Positions 1-6,527 of a stretch of 24,494 nucleotides of DNA are shown here, one piece after another. The notes under the pieces are model-generated. The model searched no databases and was not told the origin of the DNA. It was given only the letters and a program-made list of their open reading frames with translations. Where the stretch lies: NCBI GenBank assembly GCA_050117315.1, contig JASFMY010000111.1, positions 1 to 24,494 of the forward strand, read 5' to 3'. Numbering within the stretch: position 1 is the stretch's first letter; each line of letters opens with the position of its first letter. Both the position numbers and the translations under genes were made by a program. The stretch comes from JANQIV01 sp050117315 (lineage in GTDB: Bacteria; Bacteroidota; Ignavibacteria; Ignavibacteriales; Melioribacteraceae).

Positions 1-1
1 C

Positions 2-697
2 CGTACAACAGAAATTAATGGAACGGCAAATCGAATAATCATCAAGTTTGATGAAGGAGATTGGAATTCCGATACCCATCTAACGGGTATTTTTACCCAA
101 TTAAAAATTGCCAAAGAAGCGCTAACTTCAGCAATAAACCGTTCAAAAGCTCAAAGCAATCTTGATGAAAAAGACGAGATAAGAGACAGCAAAGTAAGGG
201 GAATTTATTATTTGCTTCAAGGTTATCTCCATTATCCCGACGAAGAGATACAAACAGCAGCCGAAAATGTTGAAGAAGTATTCAACCGATACGGAGTTGA
301 AATAGTTAAGGACAGCTATGTAACGGAAAGTTCCTTAATAAATTCGATGCTGGAAGATTTATCAACAGCCGAAATGCAAATTGAAATAGCAAAGCTGCCG
401 GGTTTGGCAAATCTTATAGAAGAGTTAACAACAGCTCAACAAGAGTTTGAAACCGTACGAGTTGAATTTGAGAGCGAACAAGCCGAAGAAGGCACGGAAG
501 AAAACGCTACAAAGCTTAAAAAAGAAGCAGCATTAATAATTAACGAACAACTTATAGTCTATTTGCGAGCAATGTTGCAAGTAGATGAAGCAGCATATGG
601 TTCTTTTGTCCGCGCTGTTGGTCAAATAATAGACGACACCAACGAAGGAATTAAAAAGCGAAGAAAAAATCCCGAACCGGAACAAGAGAACACTTAA
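2..697 (+). CDS. DUF6261 family protein, 3' part
   Basis: The frame is open from base 2 to a TAA at 695-697, giving about 231 C-terminal residues; the true start lies left of the window, so the TTG at 212 is only an internal codon. The protein is acidic and mostly helical. It contains an IRDSKVRGIYY-type segment, a YLHYPDEE segment, and a long Glu/Ala-rich helical stretch ending in a Lys/Arg-rich tail (GIKKRRKNPE). This layout matches what I remember of DUF6261 proteins, which are common in Bacteroidota and have no assigned function: an RD..xRG motif, a P-D/E helix start and a coiled-coil-like C-terminal half. There is no signal peptide in the visible part. The family call rests on recalled motifs, not a search. 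Confidence 0.65.
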   Translation, partial: RTTEINGTANRIIIKFDEGDWNSDTHLTGIFTQLKIAKEALTSAINRSKAQSNLDEKDEIRDSKVRGIYYLLQGYLHYPDEEIQTAAENVEEVFNRYGVEIVKDSYVTESSLINSMLEDLSTAEMQIEIAKLPGLANLIEELTTAQQEFETVRVEFESEQAEEGTEENATKLKKEAALIINEQLIVYLRAMLQVDEAAYGSFVRAVGQIIDDTNEGIKKRRKNPEPEQENT

Positions 698-813
698 CGT
701 TATAAACCTACGAGGCCTTTAATAAGTCGGCCTAGGTATGGAACTGCAATACCAAATAAAATTGCAATCAGCAAGAGATATAAATCAACAATAAAGTAGG
801 GATTAATAAACAG

Positions 814-844
814 AAGATGGAATCTCTCAAAGAGATTCCATCTT
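814..844. terminator. Perfect 14-bp hairpin, terminator-like
   Basis: AAGATGGAATCTCT (814-827) and its exact reverse complement (831-844) flank a 3-base loop. Only a short T run (ttta) follows on the plus strand. It lies 117 bases after the DUF6261 stop and before the vapB promoter, so it probably isolates the two. The preceding spacer (698-813) also has a weaker stem with a bulge around 706-729 (ACCTA..GGCC with GGCCTAGGT). Confidence 0.6.
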
Positions 845-900
845 TAGAATAATTGATATTAGCCACATTGTTGTTAGACTGCCCTCAACTCAATCTTTTC

Positions 901-940
901 TTGACAGTAAAAAAAGAACGTATATATTTAAAGTATATAC
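901..940 (+). promoter_or_regulatory. vapB promoter with overlapping palindromic operator (copy 1)
   Basis: A sigma70-like promoter is visible: TTGACA at 901-906, a 16-base spacer, then TATATT at 923-928. An inverted repeat, GTATATA (920-926) and TATATAC (934-940), overlaps the -10 element and ends 14 bases before the vapB ATG. Antitoxins of the AbrB/VapB fold usually bind such AT-rich palindromes and repress their own promoter, so this is the expected place for autoregulation. Binding is inferred. The second vapBC copy lacks this sequence. Confidence 0.55.
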
Positions 941-954
941 AAAAGGAAAATGAA

Positions 955-1182
955 ATGAACACTGCAAAGGTTTTTAAAAGCGGTAACAGCCAGGCGGTAA
1001 GATTGCCCAAGGAATTTAGGATAAATCACGATGCAGTTTATATAACTAATGTTGGCGATTCAATAATGCTTATCCCCAAAAAAGGGAAGTGGAAAAATTT
1101 TATTGAAAGCCTGGAACTCTTCTCAAACGATTTTATGGATGAAAGAAATCAACCGGTTGTTGAGGTTAGCGAAGAATTATGA
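955..1182 (+). CDS. vapB: VapB-type antitoxin (AbrB/SpoVT domain), copy 1
   Basis: This is a 75-residue antitoxin. The N-terminal AbrB-type swapped-hairpin domain (about residues 1-45) has the family signature KVFKSGNSQAVRLPKEFR and then VYITNVGDSIMLIPK. The C-terminal half (FIESLELFSNDFMDERNQP) is the toxin-neutralising tail typical of the VagC/VapB type. The ATG at 955 is preferred to an upstream in-frame ATA because AAAAGGAAAA lies just before it and the protein then matches family length. The stop overlaps the vapC ATG (ATGA at 1179-1182), the usual coupling in vapBC operons. Compared with copy 2, substitutions in the DNA-binding half are all synonymous, so this gene seems to have been under purifying selection. 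It may be an antitoxin whose cognate toxin is dead. Confidence 0.85.
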   Translation: MNTAKVFKSGNSQAVRLPKEFRINHDAVYITNVGDSIMLIPKKGKWKNFIESLELFSNDFMDERNQPVVEVSEEL

Positions 1183-1577
1183 AATATCTTCTTGACACCA
1201 ACATTTGTATTTAGTTAATCAACAACAAATCTCTAAAAGTAATTCAAAAATTTTTATCTATTCCATCCGGCGAAATAGGCATTTCATCTATCATATTATT
1301 CGAATTGTGGTTTGGAGTTTATAAAAGTTCATACCCGAAAAAAAATGCTAATGCATTAAATGAATTTATCTCGGAATTACAAGTTATTCCTTTTGATTAT
1401 TCATGTTCGGAAATATGTGGTAAGATAAGGTTCGAACTAGAAAAGAAAGGAAAAATTATCGGTGCAATGGATTTGTTAATAGCTGCAATTGCACTGTCGA
1501 ATAATTTGGTCCTGGTGACAAATAATACAAGAGAATTTAAAAGAATAAAACAACTAAAAATTGAAAATTGGGTTTGA
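1179..1577 (+). pseudogene. vapC: VapC-type PIN-domain toxin, interrupted by in-frame TAG (copy 1)
   Basis: Translation from the ATG at 1179 gives MKYLLDTNICI and then TAG (1212-1214). The same frame then stays open for 120 codons to a TGA at 1575-1577. If the TAG is read as one residue (normally Tyr at this place), the product is a full-length PIN-domain toxin of about 132 residues. The expected acidic metal-binding residues are present: Asp6 in LLDTN, the Glu in ILFELWFG, and the Asp in GAMDLLIAA. The C-terminus ..LVTNNTREFKRI.. is also typical. VapC toxins are RNases that cut tRNA or rRNA. TAG ends other genes in this window (the 72-aa gene at 11054 and the lipoprotein at 20224), so recoding is unlikely and a single-base nonsense mutation is the simplest reading. 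Restart downstream of the stop would lack the catalytic DTN. Confidence 0.8.
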
Positions 1578-1579
1578 TC

Positions 1580-1618
1580 TATAAATCCCCGAAATCTTGA
1601 AGATTTCGGGGATTTATA
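1580..1618 (+). terminator. vapBC copy 1 terminator hairpin
   Basis: An 18-bp perfect stem (1580-1597 with 1601-1618) has a 3-base loop and the core ATCCCCGAAATCT. It starts 2 bases after the vapC frame ends. As a near-symmetrical hairpin it can also serve the convergent minus-strand gene ending at 1635. Confidence 0.7.
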
Positions 1619-1634
1619 TGCTCAATATTCTGAT

Positions 1635-2015
1635 TTAGTTTTCACCATAAATCTGTATAAGTATGTCTACAACTTCCTTGGGGCTTCCTTTTGAAGTCAA
1701 ATCAAGAGCAAAATAATATTCGTTCCCCTGATGTTCAATAAGCAAACGTTTTTGAAAACTTGACATGAATGAACCTTTTGCTTCGCCAAAACGGGTAATT
1801 TCATTGTAAGGAAAAACCATTGTTATTGCGCCGCCGTCAAAGGTGTAAAGTGGGCCGTTTACATTCAAAGCTTCACCTAAAAGTCCCTCCGCAATCTGGC
1901 CGATAATGCCCGAACCTCTTCCGTCGGTTGTAAACACAATACTGTCATCGCTTAAGATTAAAAAACCGTGAGTAATATTTGTATCGGTAATATAACGTAC
2001 TTTGTAAGATTTCAT
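1635..2015 (-). CDS. Hypothetical protein, small soluble, possibly PH-like fold
   Basis: This is a 126-residue cytoplasmic protein with no signal peptide or membrane segment. It starts at an ATG with GGAGTG six bases upstream. The sequence alternates short beta-strand-like stretches (SYKVRYITDT, HGFLILSDDSIVFTTD, ITMVFPYNEITRFG, RLLIEHQGNEYYFAL) and ends in an amphipathic helix (SPKEVVDILIQIYGEN). This order, beta sheet first and then one C-terminal helix, resembles bacterial PH/GRAM-like domains, but I cannot name a family. It stands alone between the vapBC copy 1 terminator and the divergently spaced secreted-protein gene, so context gives no role. Confidence 0.6.
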   Translation of the reverse strand: MKSYKVRYITDTNITHGFLILSDDSIVFTTDGRGSGIIGQIAEGLLGEALNVNGPLYTFDGGAITMVFPYNEITRFGEAKGSFMSSFQKRLLIEHQGNEYYFALDLTSKGSPKEVVDILIQIYGEN

Positions 2016-2080
2016 TTATTCACTCCATTTCTGAAATCTATAAACTTATTTTAAGATTACTTATGAATTCCTATAAGAAT

Positions 2081-2992
2081 TTATTGCCCACCTTGCACAC
2101 AATCGGAATATCTTTGAAAAGAGTTCATATATGCTTCTTGGGCAGCTTGAATAGCTTGAGTATTACCGGAAGCTTTCGCATTTTCAAGCCTACTTTGTGC
2201 CTGTATAAATTGGGAATACAGTTGCTGGCATCTTTGAGTAACATTTGAACCTGGAGATAATGATGGTGGTTCCTCTAGTGTTCTTGCATCGGGAGTTTGC
2301 AGCCTGCTAAAATGAAATTCTACGTTTGGCTGTTGATTTCTTATTGGATCAACTTTTTGTTCTAATTGCCACCATTGCGTATTGTTGTGTAGAAAGTTAA
2401 TCAGAAAAATCATTTCATCACCATAATGTGGTAAGGATACATCAAAATCAAGAATCCCATTTTGATTAGTATAACCCATAAGTGACTGGTTCAGAAATAA
2501 ATTATTTCCGCTTTTGGGATAAGTAACATAGACAGGTACATTGGGAACTGGATTGCCCCGGAAGGTTACTAAAACTCTAAAACTATAAATTGATGATAGT
2601 AATTCTAATTCTACATAAGTATCATTGTTGGCCCAAATATTTACCGATTGTCCTTTTGAAAGTATAAATCTGTTAGGTGTGTTTGGATTATTTATTGCTG
2701 CATAAACCCAGTATCGCGACGGATAGGTAATAGGAACCATGAAATTATACCTGTAGCTTTGTGTGGTTTGGTTTGCAAATCGAACGGTACGCGTGTAAAT
2801 TTGCTGCCCGACTGGATAAGCTCCAATAATCTGGGAACCATTATGAATGTATAAAGTTGTATAAGCAGGTGTAACCCTGTAGTTTCCGGACATCATATAA
2901 ACTTCGCCGAACAAATTTGACTGAGAAAAAATTGTTGAAGTTGATATTAAAAGGATCATCAATAGACTAACTACTGGAAATAAAAATTTCAT
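2081..2992 (-). CDS. Secreted protein of unknown function with Cys-bounded C-terminal helical hairpin
   Basis: This is a 303-residue exported protein. The signal peptide is MKFLFPVVSLLMILLISTSTIFS, with likely cleavage near residue 24. A strong ribosome site (AAGGAGG, 5 bases before the ATG) supports the start. Residues of about 25-230 are beta-rich and full of Asn, Tyr and Thr; a middle part (FRVLVTFRGNPVPNVPVYVT ... TNQNGILDFDVSLP) looks like an Ig/CarboxypepD_reg-type sandwich as seen in carbohydrate-binding or surface proteins. The C-terminus has CQQLYSQF..., a helical stretch with the turn KASGNTQAI, and ...SFQRYSDC, so two cysteines 42 residues apart could clamp a helical hairpin. There is no T9SS tail, so periplasm or cell surface by another route is likely. 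I do not recognise a named family. Confidence 0.7.
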   Translation of the reverse strand: MKFLFPVVSLLMILLISTSTIFSQSNLFGEVYMMSGNYRVTPAYTTLYIHNGSQIIGAYPVGQQIYTRTVRFANQTTQSYRYNFMVPITYPSRYWVYAAINNPNTPNRFILSKGQSVNIWANNDTYVELELLSSIYSFRVLVTFRGNPVPNVPVYVTYPKSGNNLFLNQSLMGYTNQNGILDFDVSLPHYGDEMIFLINFLHNNTQWWQLEQKVDPIRNQQPNVEFHFSRLQTPDARTLEEPPSLSPGSNVTQRCQQLYSQFIQAQSRLENAKASGNTQAIQAAQEAYMNSFQRYSDCVQGGQ

Positions 2993-3361
2993 TTTATCCT
3001 CCTTAATTGCATTGTTTTCTAAACAACGAATTTCAAATGATATTCTTAGATTAATTTAATTTATATAACCATTCAGAAATTCAATTTAGAGAGTAGAACA
3101 AATACGGCTTCAATTGATTAAAAATATTCTAAGCCGGTAAAGAATTTATTTAAAATGTAAATGAGCAGAAAAAGGGAAGTAGCAAATAAAATGAGATTAA
3201 AACTAATATTTTATAATTTGTAAAATGCTAAACTTGAGCCATAATTTCAATATTTACAATTGCAATTTTCTAGCTATATTCTAAATTAATAAATAATATT
3301 TTCCAATTTGTAAAACAGATATTATATTTATCAAACAGCTCTTTACCCATTTGAGTTCATT
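2993..3361. other. AT-rich spacer with a 22-base near-duplicate
   Basis: No gene is visible on either strand in this stretch. It must carry the promoter of the minus-strand secreted-protein gene. Two 22-base segments, 3204-3225 and 3294-3315, match at 20 of 22 positions (TAATATTTT, two variable bases, AATTTGTAAAA) exactly 90 bases apart. Their meaning is unknown and chance is possible in such AT-rich sequence. Confidence 0.4.
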
Positions 3362-3514
3362 ATGATTGATGTATTAATTATCACAGCTGTAATTTTTATT
3401 TCGTTACTCGGAATTATCGGGTGTATTGTGCTTGCGCTTCCGGATCCTCCGTTATGTTTCTTTGCATTACTCATTGTTCAATATTTTCCTGTTTTCCGCA
3501 AAGCAGCACCCTAG
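3362..3514 (+). pseudogene. DUF456 family membrane protein, N-terminal stub
   Basis: A 50-codon frame starts at an ATG and encodes a hydrophobic helix, IITAVIFISLLGIIGC, followed by ALPDPPLCFFALLIVQYF. This pattern of helix, G.IGC, P..P.PPL and a second helix is how I remember DUF456 proteins (small four-helix membrane proteins of unknown role) beginning. The family is normally about three times longer. Here the frame ends in TAG exactly where the transposase remnant on the other strand begins, so the gene was probably cut by that insertion or a linked deletion. No matching C-terminal part is visible on the far side of the remnant. I see no good ribosome site, and the family call is from memory. 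Confidence 0.5.
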
Positions 3515-4131
3515 ACATATTTTAGAATGATTCGATATAACTCAGTTTGTTCATCATCCATTTGTAAGAGGAATGATTTGTAATGTTTTGATTGCGGCAG
3601 TGGAATGTTTAGTTGATACATATTATGTGTAAGTTCTGCTGCTCTTTGAATAGTTATCTTTGAGTTTTCTTTTGTAATATTCTTTCTAATTCTTCACTCA
3701 ACTTATCTAAAAATCTATATATATCATCAACACTCTTTCTGATACCCATAAAACAAAGATAATCGATGGTTTTTAGTTTACTGCCGGGTTGGTATAACCG
3801 TGTTATCACAAGATGACGAAATAGTTCTTCCTTTAGTTTTCCAAAACCAATTTTATCATAAATCCTTCCGAATACTAATTCCGGACCTTTTACTTGGATT
3901 TGGGTATTCTTGATTGTACTAAGATAACTTTTAATTTAATACATCATCTCTCTCTACGAATAGCTTTATAGTGGCTTTTTGTCCATGAATATATTGACGG
4001 GCTCTTTGATATAGAAACTCTATTTTTTCCTCTGTTTTTCCCGACCCAAATAGTTTATACTTACCTTCCTTCTTTGAAATCACCTTTACACCGATACTGT
4101 TATTCCTATTCTTACTTTTTTTAATAAACAT
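3511..4131 (-). pseudogene. IS1634-like (IS4 superfamily) transposase, internally deleted and frameshifted
   Basis: Three minus-strand frames join into one decayed transposase. The N-terminus (4131 to 3931) starts MFIKKSKNRNNSIGVKVISK and ends at a stop after ERDDVLN. The next frame (about 3935 to 3654) reads NTQIQVKGPELVFGRIYDKI, then ELFRHLVITRL, SKLKTIDYL and DDIYRFLDKLSEELERIL. The third (down to the TAG at 3511) reads ENSKITIQRAAELTHNMYQL and LLQMDDEQTELYRIILKYV. These are the start and end of Bacteroidota-type IS1634 transposases as I know them. The middle, which holds the DDE catalytic core, is missing: only about 200 of the usual 500-plus residues remain. The deletion seems to join YRFLDKLS to EELERIL, and two indels add frameshifts, the second in an A-rich run. 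The element is dead. Confidence 0.75.
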
Positions 4132-4172
4132 GATCTAAAATAGGCTTGCAGAAAACAGGAGAAGGAAATAAA

Positions 4173-4397
4173 ATGAACACAGCAAAAGTCTTTAAAAGCG
4201 GTAATAGCCAGGCAGTAAGATTACCCAAGGAATTTAGGATTAATCACGATGCAGTTTATATAACTAATGTTGGCGATTCAATAATGCTTATCCAAAAAAG
4301 GGAAGTGGAAGAATTTTATCGAAAGTCTATCGCTCTTCTCAGACGATTTTATGGATGAAAGAAATCAACCGGTTGTTGAGGTTAGAGAAGAATTATG
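4173..4397 (+). pseudogene. vapB: VapB-type antitoxin, frameshifted (copy 2)
   Basis: The ATG at 4173 follows AGGAGAAGGAAAT. The first 40 residues are identical in protein sequence to copy 1 (MNTAKVFKSGNSQAVRLPKE and onward), with seven synonymous changes. At about 4293 two C residues present in copy 1 are missing (TATCCCCAAAAAA becomes TATCCAAAAAA). The frame then runs into unrelated codons and stops at 4356-4358. Restoring the two bases gives KKGKWKNFIESLSLFSDDFM and a stop overlapping the vapC ATG, as in copy 1. The DNA-binding domain survives but the toxin-binding tail is lost. The promoter and operator seen before copy 1 are absent: homology begins only at the ribosome site. Confidence 0.8.
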
Positions 4398-4793
4398 AAA
4401 TATCTTCTCGACACCAACATTTGTATTTAGTTAATCAACAACAAACCTCTAAAAGTAATTCAAAAATTTTTATCTATTCCATCCGGCGAAATAGGCATTT
4501 CATCTATCATATTATCCGAATTGTGGTTTGGAGCTTATAAAAGTTCATACCCGAAAAAAAATGCTATTGCATTAAATAAATTTATCTCGGAATTACAAGT
4601 TATTCCTTTTGATTATTCATGTTCGGAAATATATGGTAAGATAAGGTTCGAACTGGAAAAAAAAGAAAAAAATATCGGTGCCATGGATTTGTTAATAGCT
4701 GCAATTGCACTGTCGAATAATTTGGTCCTGGTGACAAATAATACAAGAGAATTTAAAAGAATAAAACAACTAAAAATTGAAAATTGGGTTTGA
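4395..4793 (+). pseudogene. vapC: VapC-type PIN-domain toxin, same in-frame TAG (copy 2)
   Basis: The frame starts at the ATG at 4395, overlapping the original vapB stop, and reads MKYLLDTNICI then TAG (4428-4430), at the same codon 12 as copy 1. It stays open for the remaining 120 codons to TGA. Over 399 bases the copies differ at 12 positions; I count 8 amino-acid-changing and 4 silent differences, close to what unconstrained drift gives. One change hits a key region: ILFELWFG is ILSELWFG here, though the Glu is kept. This copy is a pseudogene as well, and the stop codon is most simply older than the duplication or was spread between the copies by gene conversion. Confidence 0.8.
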
Positions 4794-4798
4794 TCTAT

Positions 4799-4849
4799 AA
4801 ATCCCCGAAATCTTTATTTATCCCGTTTGCGGGAAGATTTCGGGGATTT
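4799..4849 (+). terminator. vapBC copy 2 terminator with enlarged loop
   Basis: The same stem as after copy 1 is present (4799-4814 with 4834-4849, 16 bp), but the loop is now 19 bases and contains its own 4-bp hairpin (CCCG 4822-4825 with CGGG 4830-4833). The loop sequence TATTTATCCCGTTTGCGGG is absent in copy 1, so either copy 2 gained it or copy 1 lost it. Confidence 0.65.
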
Positions 4850-4854
4850 CATAA

Positions 4855-4982
4855 TTAGAGTTTCTGCAAAATAAAAAAATTGTCGGGATGAGAAATCTTT
4901 CAATTAGAGTATGATTTCAAAGATTTCTCCCTCCGGTCGAAATGACAAAACGTTTAGATATCTAATTTTGCAGAAACTCTAT
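4855..4982. repeat. 128-bp MITE-like palindromic element
   Basis: The ends are perfect 18-bp inverted repeats (4855-4872 and 4965-4982; core AGAGTTTCTGCAAAAT). Inside lies a second inverted pair, GAGAAATCTTT (4890-4900) and AAAGATTTCTC (4919-4929), and GTCGGGATGAGAAA / CTCCCTCCGGTCGAAATGAC sequences typical of dispersed Bacteroidota intergenic repeats. It encodes nothing. An inverted copy of its right 46 bases (one mismatch) occurs at 24127-24172, which shows it is a dispersed repeat. It has the form of a non-autonomous miniature transposable element. I could not establish a target-site duplication. Confidence 0.75.
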
Positions 4983-5009
4983 TTATAAAAATTCCATCTT
5001 GATAAATGG

Positions 5010-6527
5010 TTAATTATTCTTTACTTCTTCAGCCAATTCATTTGCAAGCTGCTCGTTTATCGCTTTCGCGGCACGCCTGCCTTCTCCCATTGCCAGAATT
5101 ACTGTTGCAGCGCCAAGTACAATATCTCCGCCGGCATATATTTTATTAATGTTTGATTTTTGCTTTTCATCAACTATAATATTGCCCCATTTGTTTACTT
5201 CCATTTCAGGGGTTGTCTGGCTTATAAGCGGGTTGCTCCCGTTGCCGATTGATACAAGGACGGTATCTACTTCCATTATGTATTCGCTGCCTTCAATTGG
5301 AATAGGACGTCTTCTTCCCGATGAATCCGGTTCTCCCAATTCATATTTTAGCACCTCCATTGCTTTAACCCTGCCGTCCTCAGTCCCCAAAATTCTTTTT
5401 GGATTGCGTAAAAAGTGGAACTGAATTCCTTCTTCCTTGGCGTGTTCAATTTCTTCATTTCGTGCAGGCATTTCTTTTTCGGTTCTTCTGTAAACTACAT
5501 AAACATTTTCGGCGCCCAGTCTTAATGCCATTCTTGCAGCATCCATTGCAACGTTGCCACCGCCCAAAACAGCAACGTTTTTTGATTCGTAAATCGGGGT
5601 ATTTGATTCTTTTTTATCATAAGCTTTCATCAAATTGGCACGGGTCAAATATTCATTAGCAGAAAATACACCCACTAAATTTTCGCCTTCAATTCCCATA
5701 AAATAGGGAAGCCCTGCTCCTGTTCCCACAAATACTGCATCGTAGCCGTCCTTGTTAATTAGATCGGTTAATTTTCTTGTTCTTCCAACTACAAAGTTTG
5801 TTTTTATTTCTACACCCATTTTTTTGAGTGTATCGATTTCCTGGTCAATGATTTCGTTCGGTAAACGGAATTCCGGAATGCCGTAACGCATGACTCCACC
5901 TAACTTATGAAAGGCTTCAAAAATTGTAACATGGTGGCCTTCCCTGCGTACATCAGCAGTAACAACAAGCCCTGCCGGCCCTGATCCAACTACGGCAACT
6001 TTTTTACCTGTTTCAGGTTTTATAGACGGCACTTTCACATTCCCGGTTGCTCTTTCCCAGTCTGCAACAAATCTTTCAAGCCTTCCTATTGCAACGCCTT
6101 TATCAACGTCTTTCATAGCAGCGCCTACTTTACAATGTTGCTGGCATTGAGTTTCCTGCGGGCATACTCTTCCGCAAATTGAAGGGAGCAAACTTGTTTC
6201 TTTGATAGTATCGATTGCAGCCTGGAAATCACCGTCTGCGATATACTTAACAAAACCCGGAACATCAATAGCAACGGGGCAGTCGTCAACACAAGTATTT
6301 TTCTTGCATTGCAGGCATCTCATGGCTTCAAGTCGTGCCTGCTCCATTGTGAAGCCGAGCGCAACTTCCTCGAGGTTTTGGGCTCGTTCAATAGGGTCCT
6401 GTGCAGGCATTACCTGTGAAGGGATTTTTAATCTATCTTTCGGTTTTAATTCGTCTTTTTTTACTATGTATTCGGCTAACCATTCTCTCGCTTTTTCCGC
6501 AATTACTTCAGGATTTTCGTGGCTCAT
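5010..6527 (-). CDS. nfnB: NADH-dependent reduced ferredoxin:NADP+ oxidoreductase, large subunit NfnB
   Basis: This is a 505-residue flavoprotein of the GltD-like family. Two iron-sulfur motifs lie near the N-terminus: C71, C74, C79, C83 (CLQCKKNTCVDDCP) and C118, C122, C128, C132 (CGRVCPQETQCQQHC). An FAD-binding GSGPAG follows at 181-186, then an NADPH-binding VLGGGNVAMDAARMALRLG and a C-terminal AGGDIVLGAATVI for the second FAD contact. The ATG overlaps the stop of the upstream gene (ATGA). That neighbour is the small Nfn subunit rather than a glutamate synthase large chain, which points to Nfn and away from GltD. NfnAB reversibly couples NADPH oxidation to reduction of NAD+ and ferredoxin by electron bifurcation in the cytoplasm. 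The bifurcating function itself is inferred from family and pairing. Confidence 0.88.
   Translation of the reverse strand: MSHENPEVIAEKAREWLAEYIVKKDELKPKDRLKIPSQVMPAQDPIERAQNLEEVALGFTMEQARLEAMRCLQCKKNTCVDDCPVAIDVPGFVKYIADGDFQAAIDTIKETSLLPSICGRVCPQETQCQQHCKVGAAMKDVDKGVAIGRLERFVADWERATGNVKVPSIKPETGKKVAVVGSGPAGLVVTADVRREGHHVTIFEAFHKLGGVMRYGIPEFRLPNEIIDQEIDTLKKMGVEIKTNFVVGRTRKLTDLINKDGYDAVFVGTGAGLPYFMGIEGENLVGVFSANEYLTRANLMKAYDKKESNTPIYESKNVAVLGGGNVAMDAARMALRLGAENVYVVYRRTEKEMPARNEEIEHAKEEGIQFHFLRNPKRILGTEDGRVKAMEVLKYELGEPDSSGRRRPIPIEGSEYIMEVDTVLVSIGNGSNPLISQTTPEMEVNKWGNIIVDEKQKSNINKIYAGGDIVLGAATVILAMGEGRRAAKAINEQLANELAEEVKNN

Noticed and set aside
700..825. Minus-strand hydrophobic frame ending ...LLIAILFGIAVPYLG...
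   Set aside because: The frame is about 40 codons, lacks a start codon and runs into the perfect hairpin at 814-844. It could be a membrane-gene remnant but is not supportable.
853..954. Longer vapB starting upstream of 955
   Set aside because: There is no ATG, and the extension would run through the promoter and operator. The ATG at 955 has a ribosome site and matches family length.
1212..1214. TAG as a recoded sense codon
   Set aside because: TAG ends the 72-aa gene (11270-11272) and the lipoprotein gene (20821-20823) at natural family ends, so general recoding is not supported; local readthrough remains possible only in principle.
3518..4142. Firm terminal inverted repeats of the IS1634-like remnant
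   Set aside because: Only nine bases match (TATTTTAGA), partly inside coding sequence, and there is no clear target duplication, so it is kept only as a hint.
5010..6527. Glutamate synthase small subunit (GltD)
   Set aside because: The motifs are shared, but the overlapping partner is an NfnA/PyrK-like reductase and no glutamate synthase large chain is nearby.
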